DNA of 45,611 bases from Spirochaetota bacterium (GTDB lineage Bacteria > Spirochaetota > UBA4802 > UBA5368), in contig JALOTJ010000008.1 in the NCBI GenBank assembly GCA_025457965.1, positions 1 through 45,611 on the forward strand, in the 5' to 3' direction. The notes below the pieces were generated by a model that worked only from the letters and a program-made list of their open reading frames with translations, did not search any database and was not told where the DNA came from. A program made the position numbers and the translations under genes. This document shows positions 1 to 8,573 of this stretch, in pieces. How positions within the stretch are numbered: position 1 is the first letter of the stretch; each line of letters begins with the position of its first letter.

Positions 1-13
1 TCCGGGGTTAGCC

Positions 14-1351
14 ATGCCGATTCTCTCCATCATTGCCGATCTTCGGTTCCAGGATGTGCTGGACATCCTCTTCCTCTGCGTGGTGGCCTACCACCTGTTC
101 CTGTGGTTCCGGGGAACCAAGGCGCTCAAGGCCCTGGTCGGCCTGCTCGTGCTGGGCATCACCTTCACGGTGGCGCGCACCTGGGGCCTGTTCCTCACCA
201 CCTGGGTCTTCCAGATCCTGTGGCAGGTCCTGGTGCTGCTCCTGATCATCCTGTTTCAGTCCGAGATCCGCCAGGCCCTCGAGCGGGTGAACCCCCTCCA
301 GGCCCTGGGCCTCCGAAGGCAGGGCCAGCCCGGCAAGTGGGTTCAGACCCTCTCCGAGGTGGCCTTCCAGATGGCGAAACGGCGAATCGGAGCCCTTCTC
401 ATCGTCCAGCGGGCCGACCGGGTGGATGAGTGGATCACCGTGGGCCAGACCCTCGAGGCGAACCTGAGCCCTGAGCTGGTGCTGAGCATCTTCCAGAAGC
501 AGTCCCCGCTTCACGACGGGGCCATGATCCTGAAGGAGGGTCGCATCACCCATGTGGCCTCCTATCTGCCGCTCAGCTCCAACGAGGCCCTGCCCCAGCA
601 CTGGGGCACCCGGCACAGGGCGGCGGCAGGCCTCAGTGAGCGCTGTGACGCCCTGGTGGTGGTGGTTTCCGAAGAAAGGGGAGCGGTCACCCTGTTACGG
701 AACGGCACGGGCGGGGAGATGAAAACCCCCGAAGAGCTCTCCCGGGGCATGGCAGAGGCCATCCGGCCAGCGGCTTCCCCACGGGTGACCCACTGGGACA
801 GGGTTCGCGAGCTGGCAAAAGACCAGGCGATGGTCATATACGCGCGCCATCTGAAAGAGGAGAAGGACTCCAATATCGAGCACGAGGCGATCGCTGCGAT
901 CGAGGAGATGATTGCCGGCAAAGACGTATTTATTAACAAGGACTTCATCGACCAGATGGTCGCGCCCAAGGCGGCACCGCAGAGACCAGTGGAGCAGGCG
1001 GCGGCCTCCGCGGCCGGGCAGAGAAGAATGACTCCCAAGTATTCCGTTCAGGTGACCAACGAGCTATTCCATAACGGCAATGTCGAGGCATGGAAGCGGA
1101 TCATTGAAAGCTACAAGGTGACGCATCCGGACATCGAGGTAAGGATATTTTATGAGAACGAGCTGATCAATGATATCAATACCCTTTTTAAATGGGGCAA
1201 GGTGAAGACGGGCGGTTTGATTTTCTTCCAGGCTTCGGGTGAGAATATCCGTAACGTTTCCAAGCTGCAGAAGTACCTTTTCGAGGGTGCGAGCCCCCGT
1301 TTCGAACAGTTCCTCAAGCTCGGCGTCGGCAAAGTCCTGAAGCTTTTCTGA
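14..1351 (+). CDS. cdaA: Diadenylate cyclase (CdaA-type) with an unexplained C-terminal half
   Basis: Residues 1-258 are a complete CdaA-type diadenylate cyclase, which makes c-di-AMP from two ATP. Three hydrophobic segments lie within residues 1-80. The DAC domain follows, with the DGA motif (LHDGAMI) and the RHR motif (GTRHRAAA). CdaA proteins normally end at about 270-280 residues, but this frame runs to 445. The extra ~187 residues have no membrane segments and include an Ala/Pro/Gln-rich linker (about 315-338). They end in a compact domain beginning near MTPKYSVQVTNELF (codon at 1029) that I do not recognise. Base and codon use change near nt 780: before it Leu and Ile are almost all CTG/CTC and ATC; after it ATT, GTA and TTT codons appear. 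The join may be a real fusion or an assembly chimera. DAC identity is sure; the full-length product is not. Confidence 0.7.
   Translation: MPILSIIADLRFQDVLDILFLCVVAYHLFLWFRGTKALKALVGLLVLGITFTVARTWGLFLTTWVFQILWQVLVLLLIILFQSEIRQALERVNPLQALGLRRQGQPGKWVQTLSEVAFQMAKRRIGALLIVQRADRVDEWITVGQTLEANLSPELVLSIFQKQSPLHDGAMILKEGRITHVASYLPLSSNEALPQHWGTRHRAAAGLSERCDALVVVVSEERGAVTLLRNGTGGEMKTPEELSRGMAEAIRPAASPRVTHWDRVRELAKDQAMVIYARHLKEEKDSNIEHEAIAAIEEMIAGKDVFINKDFIDQMVAPKAAPQRPVEQAAASAAGQRRMTPKYSVQVTNELFHNGNVEAWKRIIESYKVTHPDIEVRIFYENELINDINTLFKWGKVKTGGLIFFQASGENIRNVSKLQKYLFEGASPRFEQFLKLGVGKVLKLF
770..795. other. Possible junction of two unrelated sequences inside the first ORF
   Basis: The DAC domain ends near the motif TPEELSRGMAEAI, and sequence style changes within about 25 bases. 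Upstream, codon use is uniformly GC-rich. Downstream it resembles the rest of the window. The reading frame stays open across the join, which happens by chance in about one case in three. Read mapping across this point would separate a true fusion from a chimeric contig. Confidence 0.4.
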
Positions 1352-1408
1352 TAGCAGTGACCGGAAAGAAGAACAGGTAAAGGAATTAAAAAAAGGGAGA
1401 TGTGAACA

Positions 1409-4000
1409 ATGGAAAACATAGTTTATTTCAGCAAGGATCTTAAAGAGCTTGATGAGAAAGTTAAAAAAAGACTCGGTATTCGGGGACGGCGCGCGGTTGA
1501 ACTTGCGATGATGGGTCTACCCATCGCCCCCGGCTTTATTATAGATTCAGAACTTACTAGGAAACTGCCGCAGGTAAATTTGAAGGAGTTTTTAAAGACC
1601 CACATAGAGCACCTCGAAAAGGAAACCAAAAAGGGATTCGGCGATGCAAAAAAGCCGCTCCTTCTTAAAGTGGTTTTAAGCTCGGATTTCAATGTGCCCT
1701 ATTTCCCCTCGATACACAACATTGGACTCAACGACAAGACGGTGACCGGCTTCGGACAGTTTACCGGATTGGATTTCGCGTACGGAGAATACAGGTTTCT
1801 GTTGAGGAGCGTGGGGACCAAGATATACAGCCTTGAGGCCGCGGACTTTGACAAGATGGACGTGAAGGGCGCGAAGCAGAAGGCCGAAGACATAAAGAAG
1901 GCCGTGGATAATTTTAAGAAGTACCTCGGCGATAAATACAGTGAAGACGTGTATGACCAGCTCGGTCTTATCCTGAAGGGAGCCGCTTCGAGGTATTGTG
2001 ATTCCGAGATCGATGTTGACGATTCACTCTCCATCATGGTGCAGGCGATGGTTTACGGCAACTTCGGCAACAATTCCTATTCGGGCAATTACTATACCAG
2101 AAACATCATTACGGGCGATCCGCTTATCCAGGGCAGCTTCCTCCAGAACGCATTCGACATCGACAAGAGCAAGCCGAAGGATATCACAAAGATCGATAAA
2201 AAGTATTTCGACAAGTTTTCAGACATCGCCAAGAAGGTAGAGGAGAAGTTCAAGGAGATCCGGGAGATCAAGTTCACCATCGAGGAAGGCGATTTCTGGC
2301 TTGTTGAGCAGAGGGACGTTGATGAAAAATCGACCCAGGCGCACATTAAAACTCTGCTCGATCTCTGCAAGCGGAAAAGCGTGGCCGAAGAATACGTGGT
2401 CGGCAACATCAAGCCCGCGCAGCTCAACGAGCTTCTGCATCCCGTTATCGATCCGAGGACGATCGGCGGGGTAAAGACCATTAAGGGCGGAATTTCCGGA
2501 TCGCCCGGGGCGGCGATAGGCCGGGTATTCTTTTCGACGCCCAAGCTGCTTGAGGAGTATAAAAAAGCTATAATGCACGGGGGCGACACCAACATGATTC
2601 TGGTAATGCCCGCCAGTTATGCCGAGGATGTCAAGGCGATAGAGGTCGCAAAGGGTGTTATAACCGCGGAGGGCGGGTTCTCTTCACACGCCCCGGTGGT
2701 CGCCCGCAGTCTGGGAAAGGTCGCCATGGTTCAGCCTGAAATGAAGATTCGCGGCACCACGTTCACCCTGGCCGGCAAGGCGGTAAAGGAAGGAGATTAC
2801 GTTTCGATCAACGTTCCCTATTATGAGCCGCCGACGATATATCTGGGGAAGGTCGGCCTCATCGAACCGAACGTTAAGGAAAACGGGCTCATCGACTTTC
2901 TTAAAATCGTGGAAAATTTTATCGATGATTTCAATGTTCGCGCCAACGCCGACCAGGGTCGCGATGCCAGGCTCGCCCGCGAGTTCAACGCCGTGGGCAT
3001 CGGACTGTGCAGGACCGAGCACATGTTCTTCAACGAAAAGCGCATCATGAGGTTTCGTGAAATGATCCTCGCCGATACCGAGGAAGAGCGCAGAAAAACC
3101 CTCGATGCGCTCAGACCCATGCAGCGTTCCGACTTTTACGACCTCTTCAAGACCATGGTCGGGTTTCCCGTAACCATTCGCCTGCTCGACGCGCCTCTGC
3201 ATGAATTTCTGCCGCGCACGGTCGAGAGCATGAAGGAGTTCATACGGCACATGCAGGGAAGAAAGAAAGCCATCAAGCCCGCCGAAATAATGGCGCGCTG
3301 CGAGGAACTCTCCGAAATGAACCCGATGCTCGGGCATCGCGGATGCCGGGTGGCTATCACCTATCCTGAAATCTACGAAATGCAGTGCCGCGCGATCTTC
3401 GAGGCAGCCTGCATGCTCAGGAAGGAAGGCATAAAAATCGAACCCGAGATCATGATTCCGATTGTCATGACCGAGCACGAGTTGAAGTTCATCAAAAACG
3501 GCAAGAAGATCGAAGGAAAGGTCGTAAAGGGTATCCGTGACATAAAGGACGAAGTTGTCGTGGAGTATGGTGTTAGGGACCTCGAATACAGCGTCGGGAC
3601 GATGATCGAGCTTCCCGCGGCGGCCCTCGGCGCGGGCTCGATCGCGCAGTATGCGGAGTTCTTCAGCTTCGGCACGAACGACCTCACCCAGACCACGTAC
3701 GGGCTCTCTCGCGACGACATAAACTCGTTCTTCCCGAGCTACTCGCTCTACGACCTTATCCGCAACAATCCGTTCCAGGTGCTGGGCGAACAGGTAAAGG
3801 AGCTCATCGAAGTCGCCGCGCTACGCGGAAGGCTCACCCGCCCGGACATCAAGATGGGACTGTGCGGCGAGCACGGAGCAGACCCGGAGAATATAGAGTT
3901 CTGTATCAATGTGGGACTGAACTACGTTTCATGTAATCCGTATTCGATTCCCCTCGCCAAGCTCGCTGTGGCACAGTACAACCTGCGGCAGGAAGAATAA
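1409..4000 (+). CDS. Pyruvate phosphate dikinase-like protein with a degenerate ATP-binding domain
   Basis: This 863-residue protein has the length and domain order of pyruvate, phosphate dikinase. The swivelling phosphohistidine domain is intact, with His427 in GGFSSHAPVVAR. The C-terminal PEP/pyruvate barrel is intact, with RTEHMF, GHRGCR, SFGTNDLTQ and the catalytic Cys819 in GLCGEHGADP. The N-terminal ATP-grasp part is eroded. Where PPDK has the Arg-rich VRSGARxSMPGMMDT loop, residues 87-103 read KVVLSSDFNVPYFPSIH, with no Arg and no Gly-Met-Met. The Gly-rich Lys loop near residue 24 reads GIRGRR, and the QTR motif is EQR. The substrate for His phosphorylation is therefore uncertain, so I give no ppdK symbol. 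An AAAGGGAGATG ribosome site precedes ATG 1409. A strong terminator follows. Confidence 0.85.
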   Translation: MENIVYFSKDLKELDEKVKKRLGIRGRRAVELAMMGLPIAPGFIIDSELTRKLPQVNLKEFLKTHIEHLEKETKKGFGDAKKPLLLKVVLSSDFNVPYFPSIHNIGLNDKTVTGFGQFTGLDFAYGEYRFLLRSVGTKIYSLEAADFDKMDVKGAKQKAEDIKKAVDNFKKYLGDKYSEDVYDQLGLILKGAASRYCDSEIDVDDSLSIMVQAMVYGNFGNNSYSGNYYTRNIITGDPLIQGSFLQNAFDIDKSKPKDITKIDKKYFDKFSDIAKKVEEKFKEIREIKFTIEEGDFWLVEQRDVDEKSTQAHIKTLLDLCKRKSVAEEYVVGNIKPAQLNELLHPVIDPRTIGGVKTIKGGISGSPGAAIGRVFFSTPKLLEEYKKAIMHGGDTNMILVMPASYAEDVKAIEVAKGVITAEGGFSSHAPVVARSLGKVAMVQPEMKIRGTTFTLAGKAVKEGDYVSINVPYYEPPTIYLGKVGLIEPNVKENGLIDFLKIVENFIDDFNVRANADQGRDARLAREFNAVGIGLCRTEHMFFNEKRIMRFREMILADTEEERRKTLDALRPMQRSDFYDLFKTMVGFPVTIRLLDAPLHEFLPRTVESMKEFIRHMQGRKKAIKPAEIMARCEELSEMNPMLGHRGCRVAITYPEIYEMQCRAIFEAACMLRKEGIKIEPEIMIPIVMTEHELKFIKNGKKIEGKVVKGIRDIKDEVVVEYGVRDLEYSVGTMIELPAAALGAGSIAQYAEFFSFGTNDLTQTTYGLSRDDINSFFPSYSLYDLIRNNPFQVLGEQVKELIEVAALRGRLTRPDIKMGLCGEHGADPENIEFCINVGLNYVSCNPYSIPLAKLAVAQYNLRQEE

Positions 4001-4039
4001 TAAAAACGGCCAGGTTCCGTTGCAACTGGGGGGAGGGGC

Positions 4040-4060
4040 GGGGAGCCTCTCCCCTTTTTA
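4040..4060 (+). terminator. Intrinsic terminator after the PPDK-like gene
   Basis: GGGGAG (4040-4045) pairs with CTCCCC (4049-4054) over a 3-base loop, followed by five T. It lies 40 bases after the stop of the plus-strand gene and just before the convergent nitroreductase gene. Confidence 0.75.
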
Positions 4061-4078
4061 TTATGGAGTGCGCATCGG

Positions 4079-5005
4079 TCAGAGGTACCGTACCGAGGCA
4101 AAGGAGCGGTGTATCCCCCGGGAGTAACGGAAAGCGGGATACCCGAGTATCATCGCCATCGATACGCTGTTTTCTTGAGGTATTCCCCACTTTTTCTTCA
4201 GCCTTTTTTCGCGATTGATTGCGAATGATACGGTGCCGATCATGCAGCTTCCCAGCCCAATCGCTTCCGCGGCGGTCATCGCATAGGTGCACGCGATGCT
4301 TCCGTCGACGGGGTCGGCGTAGGGCGACTGGTGGAACAGCAATACGCAGGGGGCGTGGTAAAAGAGGAGGTCCGTATTTTCGGACCGCGCTTCTGTTATG
4401 GCGCGTACGGCCGGGATGATGAAACCTTCCATCATTTCAGCGTCGGTCTTTTTCATAAAAAATACCGCGAGGGCCCTCATTACCGGATTGTCGAAAATGA
4501 GCCACTTTTTAAATACACCGCATATGTCCCCGGCGAGTTCCCAGACGCGTTCCTTCGACATTACCGCAATAACCCCCACGTCCGATGGCGGCAGGCCCAT
4601 CGGCGCGGTTGAAGCGGCTGAAAGGATTTTCTCGATCATGGCTTTTTCGATGGGGCGATCCCTGAACTCGCGCACGCTTCTGCGCGACACCAGCAGATTG
4701 TACAGGGCGCCAAAGGAGGCGCGGACGCTCTTTTTAGGGAGGCGAAACGAGTGTTCTGGCTCGATACCGCGTCCGGAGACCGTAATCGCACCGCGCGGGC
4801 AAACGAGCATGCACTGGCCGCAGCCGATGCATCCCAGTCCGTTATCGGGGAATATTTCGGGACTTCCATTTACGGCGAGGATGGTGAAGGATTTGCATAC
4901 CCGTGCGCAAAGGCCGCATGAAGTACAACGGTAGTGGTCTATCGAGGGACGGGCCGGTTTGTCACCGAATCCCGTTTTAATCGTTTTCCCCGGTCTGTCT
5001 TTCAT
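4079..5005 (-). CDS. Ferredoxin-nitroreductase fusion (2x[4Fe-4S] + nitroreductase family)
   Basis: The 308-residue protein has two [4Fe-4S] ferredoxin motifs at the N-terminus: Cys27-x2-Cys30-x2-Cys33-x3-Cys37, and Cys59-x2-Cys62-x2-Cys65-x3-Cys69. An FMN nitroreductase-family domain follows (from about residue 104; SRRSVREF is the typical opening, and GLGSCMIG lies near the end). Such proteins are flavin reductases of anaerobes in which the clusters feed electrons to FMN. The substrate cannot be told from sequence. There is no signal peptide, so it is cytoplasmic. An AGGGGGAT ribosome site stands 3 bases before the ATG. It is a single gene, convergent with the PPDK-like gene and divergent from the thiolase. 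Confidence 0.88.
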   Translation of the reverse strand: MKDRPGKTIKTGFGDKPARPSIDHYRCTSCGLCARVCKSFTILAVNGSPEIFPDNGLGCIGCGQCMLVCPRGAITVSGRGIEPEHSFRLPKKSVRASFGALYNLLVSRRSVREFRDRPIEKAMIEKILSAASTAPMGLPPSDVGVIAVMSKERVWELAGDICGVFKKWLIFDNPVMRALAVFFMKKTDAEMMEGFIIPAVRAITEARSENTDLLFYHAPCVLLFHQSPYADPVDGSIACTYAMTAAEAIGLGSCMIGTVSFAINREKRLKKKWGIPQENSVSMAMILGYPAFRYSRGIHRSFASVRYL

Positions 5006-5035
5006 GATATCCCCCTGGCTTTTTGCGATTGGTTG

Positions 5036-5063
5036 AGATTAAAAATAAATTGCAATTTTTCAA
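5036..5063 (-). promoter_or_regulatory. Candidate promoter of the nitroreductase gene
   Basis: On the minus strand TTGAAA (5063-5058) is followed after 16 bp by TAATCT (5041-5036), ~30 bp before the start codon. The -10 match is poor, so this is a tentative call. Confidence 0.25.
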
Positions 5064-5196
5064 CCTTTTATTAGTCGGTATTGCCGGCCGGCGAATGCGC
5101 GCTTATGCGACATATGATCGGGGGTATACTATTTAAAAATTGTCTTGATAATATCCAGCCACCGATTACCTTCTCCCAAAAAAAGGAGATGGGTCA

Positions 5197-6393
5197 ATGG
5201 ACAACAAGGATATCGTCATTATTTCAGGTTGCAGAACGCCGATCGGCAGTTTCGGGCAGAGCCTGCGCGACGTCCGCGCCTACGAGCTTGCTTCCATCGT
5301 AATGAAGGAGGCGATGGCCAGGGCGAAAGTGGAAGGGGCGCAGCTCAGCGACGTAATATTCGGGGATTGTATCCAGACATCGGAGGAGGCAAACACGGCC
5401 AGGACCGCTGCGCTGAAGACCGGTATTCCGGTAGAGGTGCCGGCGGTCACCATACAGCGCCAGTGCGCTTCGGGCATGCAGTCGGTGATCTTCGCGAGCC
5501 AGCAGATCCAGTGTGGAGATTCCGAGATCGTGCTTGCCGGCGGCGTGGAGTCCATGTCGAACGCGCCCTATATTCTAAAAAAAGCCCGCTGGGGCGCACG
5601 CCTGACGCACGGCGAAATGACTGACGCGATGTGGGAATTGCTTCACTCGGGCAGTGGTCTGCTCGGTGATGCCTATATCATGGGGCAGACCGCCGAGAAC
5701 CTCGCAAAGAAGTACAATATATCGCGTGAGGACCAGGACCAGCTTGCCTTTGAAAGCCACTCGAAAGCGCTTGCCGCGATCGATTCGGGCAGGTTTAAAG
5801 ATGAAATCATTCCGGTTCCGCTCCCCGGGCGGAAGGGAGAAGTGAAAGTGTTCGATACCGACGAACATCCGCGCCGCGACGTGAGCAGGGAAAGCCTTGC
5901 AAAGTTGAAACCGGCTTTTGATAAAAATGGAACCGTTACCGCTGGCAACTCCTCCGGATTGAACGACGGGGCCGCGGCGCTCGTGGTTGCCAGCGCGAAA
6001 AAGGCGAAAGAGCTTGGTGCTAAACCAATAGTGAGACTTATTGCTAGCGCCATAGCCGGAGTGGACCCACGCTTGATGGGATATGGGCCGGTGCCCGCTG
6101 TGCAGATGCTTTTAAAGAAGACCGGCATGAAGCTTGATGACATCGGTCTCATTGAGGCCAACGAGGCATTCGCCGCCCAGTATCTTGCCTGTGAAAAGGG
6201 TCTGGGGCTTGATCGCACGAAGGTCAACGTGAATGGATCCGGTGTCGGTCTTGGACATCCGGTGGGCTGTACCGGGGCGCGGCTTATCGTGACGCTCATG
6301 AACGAGATGAAACGCCGGAACGTTCGCCATGGTATTGCGACCCTCTGCGTCGGAGGCGGCATGGGTGCGGCGGTTTTAATTGAAAATATTTGA
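5197..6393 (+). CDS. Acetyl-CoA acetyltransferase (thiolase)
   Basis: This is a 398-residue thiolase of normal length. It condenses two acetyl-CoA to acetoacetyl-CoA or runs the reverse thiolysis, in the cytoplasm. The acyl-accepting Cys90 lies in RQCASGMQS, His354 in [10 protein letters not shown] and the second catalytic Cys384 in CVGGGMG. The whole thiolase I/II family arrangement is present. A strong AAAGGAGAT ribosome site stands before ATG 5197. No other fatty-acid or polyhydroxybutyrate gene is adjacent, so whether it acts in synthesis or degradation cannot be decided. A 15-bp hairpin follows the gene. Confidence 0.93.
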   Translation: MDNKDIVIISGCRTPIGSFGQSLRDVRAYELASIVMKEAMARAKVEGAQLSDVIFGDCIQTSEEANTARTAALKTGIPVEVPAVTIQRQCASGMQSVIFASQQIQCGDSEIVLAGGVESMSNAPYILKKARWGARLTHGEMTDAMWELLHSGSGLLGDAYIMGQTAENLAKKYNISREDQDQLAFESHSKALAAIDSGRFKDEIIPVPLPGRKGEVKVFDTDEHPRRDVSRESLAKLKPAFDKNGTVTAGNSSGLNDGAAALVVASAKKAKELGAKPIVRLIASAIAGVDPRLMGYGPVPAVQMLLKKTGMKLDDIGLIEANEAFAAQYLACEKGLGLDRTKVNVNGSGVGLGHPVGCTGARLIVTLMNEMKRRNVRHGIATLCVGGGMGAAVLIENI

Positions 6394-6404
6394 TTGATTG
6401 GCCG

Positions 6405-6438
6405 CCTGCAGGGACACACCGCTGTGCGTCCCTGCAGG
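6405..6438. repeat. Long hairpin between the thiolase and DUF1858 genes
   Basis: Arms 6405-6419 and 6424-6438 pair at 14 of 15 positions (core CCTGCAGGGAC) around a 4-base loop. No T-run follows on either strand, so it is not a standard intrinsic terminator. It could be an mRNA-stabilising or processing hairpin between two co-directional genes. Confidence 0.6.
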
Positions 6439-6508
6439 AAAAATAAATGGACAAGCTGCCCGCTTCGTTGGTATATTGAATACTAACCTTACAATCAGGA
6501 GAGATGAA

Positions 6509-6718
6509 ATGGCGGATTCTATTACGAAAGATATGACGTTCGGGGAGCTCATTAAAAAGCATCCCAAGGCGGGTCCCGTCCTTGCGGGCTATGGTCTTCA
6601 CTGCATAGGGTGCCACATCGCGACCATCGAGACGCTCGAGCAGGGTGCCAGGGCACACGGTTTGAACGATACGGACATCGGTAAAATGCTGTCGGACCTG
6701 AATGCCGTGGCGGGGTAA
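6509..6718 (+). CDS. DUF1858 small redox-disulfide protein
   Basis: This is a 69-residue protein of the DUF1858 family (hybrid-cluster-protein-associated redox disulfide domain). The CxxC pair is Cys32-Ile-Gly-Cys35, after the typical GPVLAGYGLHC stretch. Family members are small cytoplasmic helical proteins, often in anaerobes, and may carry a redox-active disulfide or bind a cofactor. I chose ATG 6509 because CAGGAGAG lies 5 bases upstream and the family begins here; an in-frame longer start at 6398 would run into the hairpin. A bidirectional terminator follows. Confidence 0.88.
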   Translation: MADSITKDMTFGELIKKHPKAGPVLAGYGLHCIGCHIATIETLEQGARAHGLNDTDIGKMLSDLNAVAG

Positions 6719-6736
6719 TTCCAGCAGCATCTTCAT

Positions 6737-6776
6737 AAAATAAGGCGAGGTTTGATGACCTCGCCTTATTTTTTAT
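6737..6776. terminator. Bidirectional intrinsic terminator
   Basis: AAATAAGGCGAGGT pairs with ACCTCGCCTTATTT over a 6-base loop and runs into T-rich sequence on both strands. It ends the DUF1858 gene from the left and the minus-strand tRNA transcript from the right. Confidence 0.9.
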
Positions 6777-6784
6777 TTCTACAA

Positions 6785-6866
6785 TGGTGAGGGAAGGATT
6801 CGAACCTTCGAAGGCTTCGCCGGCAGATTTACAGTCTGCTCCCTTTGGCCGCTCGGGAACCTCACC
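6785..6866 (-). tRNA. tRNA-Tyr (GTA)
   Basis: The minus strand folds as a class II tRNA of 82 bases with a long variable arm. The acceptor stem is GGTGAGG/CCTCACC with discriminator A. The anticodon loop CTGTAAA gives anticodon GTA. The T-arm GGTTCGAATCC is intact. CCA is not encoded. Confidence 0.96.
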
Positions 6867-6870
6867 TGTT

Positions 6871-6943
6871 AGCTGGCGAGAGGAATCGAACCCCCAACAA
6901 GCTGATTACAAATCAGCTGCTCTACCGATTGAGCTACGCCAGC
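6871..6943 (-). tRNA. tRNA-Thr (TGT)
   Basis: The minus strand folds as a 73-base tRNA with acceptor stem GCTGGCG/CGCCAGC. The anticodon loop TTTGTAA lies on a GCTGA/TCAGC stem, giving anticodon TGT. The T-arm is GGTTCGATTCC. It lies 4 bases upstream of tRNA-Tyr, so the two are one transcript. CCA is not encoded. Confidence 0.96.
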
Positions 6944-6960
6944 AAGCTCAATATGCTACC

Positions 6961-6988
6961 CTTCTATTTGATGAAAGTCGAGTGTCAA
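6961..6988 (-). promoter_or_regulatory. Promoter of the tRNA-Thr/tRNA-Tyr unit
   Basis: Minus-strand TTGACA (6988-6983), a 16-bp spacer and TAGAAG (6966-6961) end about 18 bases before tRNA-Thr, at the right distance for a stable-RNA promoter. Confidence 0.6.
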
Positions 6989-7071
6989 TACTTTTTTTAT
7001 AAACCACCGATGGGAAAAACCCACGACATCCAATACCGTGCCGCCGAAACGGCATATACGATAATATATTA

Positions 7072-7101
7072 TTGACAGGCTTGCGCGGCAGATGCTTTAA
7101 T
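7072..7101 (+). promoter_or_regulatory. Candidate promoter of the tripartite efflux operon
   Basis: TTGACA (7072-7077), an 18-bp spacer and TTTAAT (7096-7101) face the TolC-like gene at 7233. This leaves a leader of about 125 bases, in which I see no clear structure. Confidence 0.5.
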
Positions 7102-7232
7102 GCCTTCTGGTTATCCGGTACTATATGCTATGCAATTTTAAAACTGTGAAAACCCTGCTCCGTGGGAATTCAGATAATCATTGAATTCACATTTACGCTC
7201 CCGCGGCGAGCGTTCTTAACACAGAGGCCTGA

Positions 7233-8573
7233 ATGAATGCGCGATTGCTTCCGGTTGCCGGAGCTATGCTGGTTCTTTGTGCCGGCTTGTTACATGCTGA
7301 AACAAGAAAACTGACGAGGGAGGATTGTGTCTCGATCGCCCTTGAGAACCATCCGGCGGTGATGGTTCTTGCCCAGGAGCAGAAAAAGGCGGTGGCGAAC
7401 TACCGCCTGTCGAAAGCTCCGGACAGAATACAGGTGAACGGAGAGGTCAAGACCGCCGAGTATCTTAAGCCCGAATCGTCATCATCGGGTTTCAATGTTC
7501 CCGGCAGGGACACCACCATCGGCATCTTCGCGGGAACATCGGCGGTCTACAACTTGGTCGACCCCAATATTTCCAGGAAACAGGAGGCCGCCAAGCTCGC
7601 CATCGATATGTCCAAGATGAACGAGATCAAGGAGCGGTCGACCATCGTTTTGAATGCGAAAGCCGCCTATTACGCATTTAATATGGCGATCGAGAACGTG
7701 CGGCTGCGAGAGAAACTGCGGGACAAATACAGGGTCAAGCAGGAGACGACCGCCATTCTTTTCAGAAACGGGCTGCGGCCCATCCTCGATGTCACCAAGG
7801 CCGATGTTGATCTTGCATCCGCGACCCTCGAGTATGAAAAGGCCAGGAACCAGGAAAACCTCGCCAAAACAGAACTGCTGGCGGCGCTGGGTGTTATGGA
7901 CGAGGAGATCGATGTCGAGCCGCTCAAAATCGATGTGCTTCCCTCGCTGCGGTTTTCATTTGTCGAGCTGTACAGCCTGGCGGAAAGCAATCATCCGGAA
8001 CTGCGTATAGCGAAGCTCAACAGGGAGATCCAGCGAATTAATATTGAGGTCGAGCGTTCTGCCGGAAGCCTGAGAGTGGATCTGATGGCATCCCTCGGAT
8101 TCGAGAACAAGAATCTGGCGGGTCTCGATTCGATGCAGGACAATGTCAAAACCTCGAACTGGGAGCCGACATTTCATGCCGGCATACAGGCCCGCGTGCC
8201 CATTTATACGGGCGGGGCGATAACGGCCAGGGTTAATGTCGCTGAAGCTGAATACAGTAAATCGATATACGGCGAGAAACAGATTCTCCTCGGGGTAAAG
8301 GCCCTTTTGCGCAATTACGTGCAGGGCATGGAAGAGATAAAAAAACAGATCGAGCTTTCCCGTCTCATGAAAATCAACGCCGAAAAGCACCTCGCGCTTG
8401 CGCAGAGGAGTTATGATGCCGGCGTCGGGTCTCAGATCGCTCTTCAGGATGCCGAAACGGCGGTTCTCGATGCCGAGTTGTTTTCGGCGAGGGCGCGCTA
8501 CGAGTATCTCACGATTCTTGCCAGGTTGTCGAAGACCGTCGGCATCGAGGAGGAATATCTATGCCGAAAATAG
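7233..8573 (+). CDS. TolC-family outer membrane efflux protein
   Basis: The 446-residue product begins with a Sec signal peptide (residues 1-22, hydrophobic core then LLHAE). The rest is long amphipathic helices in two similar halves, the pattern of TolC/OEP proteins that form the trimeric outer-membrane duct of an efflux pump. Typical OEP helix motifs include LTREDCVSIALENHP at the mature N-terminus and RSYDAGVGSQIALQDAE near the C-terminus. It is the first gene of an operon with a MacA-like adaptor, a MacB-like ATPase and a permease. The stop overlaps the adaptor start by 13 bases. An AGAGG element precedes ATG 7233. Confidence 0.88.
   Translation: MNARLLPVAGAMLVLCAGLLHAETRKLTREDCVSIALENHPAVMVLAQEQKKAVANYRLSKAPDRIQVNGEVKTAEYLKPESSSSGFNVPGRDTTIGIFAGTSAVYNLVDPNISRKQEAAKLAIDMSKMNEIKERSTIVLNAKAAYYAFNMAIENVRLREKLRDKYRVKQETTAILFRNGLRPILDVTKADVDLASATLEYEKARNQENLAKTELLAALGVMDEEIDVEPLKIDVLPSLRFSFVELYSLAESNHPELRIAKLNREIQRINIEVERSAGSLRVDLMASLGFENKNLAGLDSMQDNVKTSNWEPTFHAGIQARVPIYTGGAITARVNVAEAEYSKSIYGEKQILLGVKALLRNYVQGMEEIKKQIELSRLMKINAEKHLALAQRSYDAGVGSQIALQDAETAVLDAELFSARARYEYLTILARLSKTVGIEEEYLCRK

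Noticed and set aside
5101-5152. A promoter before the thiolase using TATACT or GATAAT
   Set aside because: Both -10-like boxes lack a -35 partner at proper spacing.
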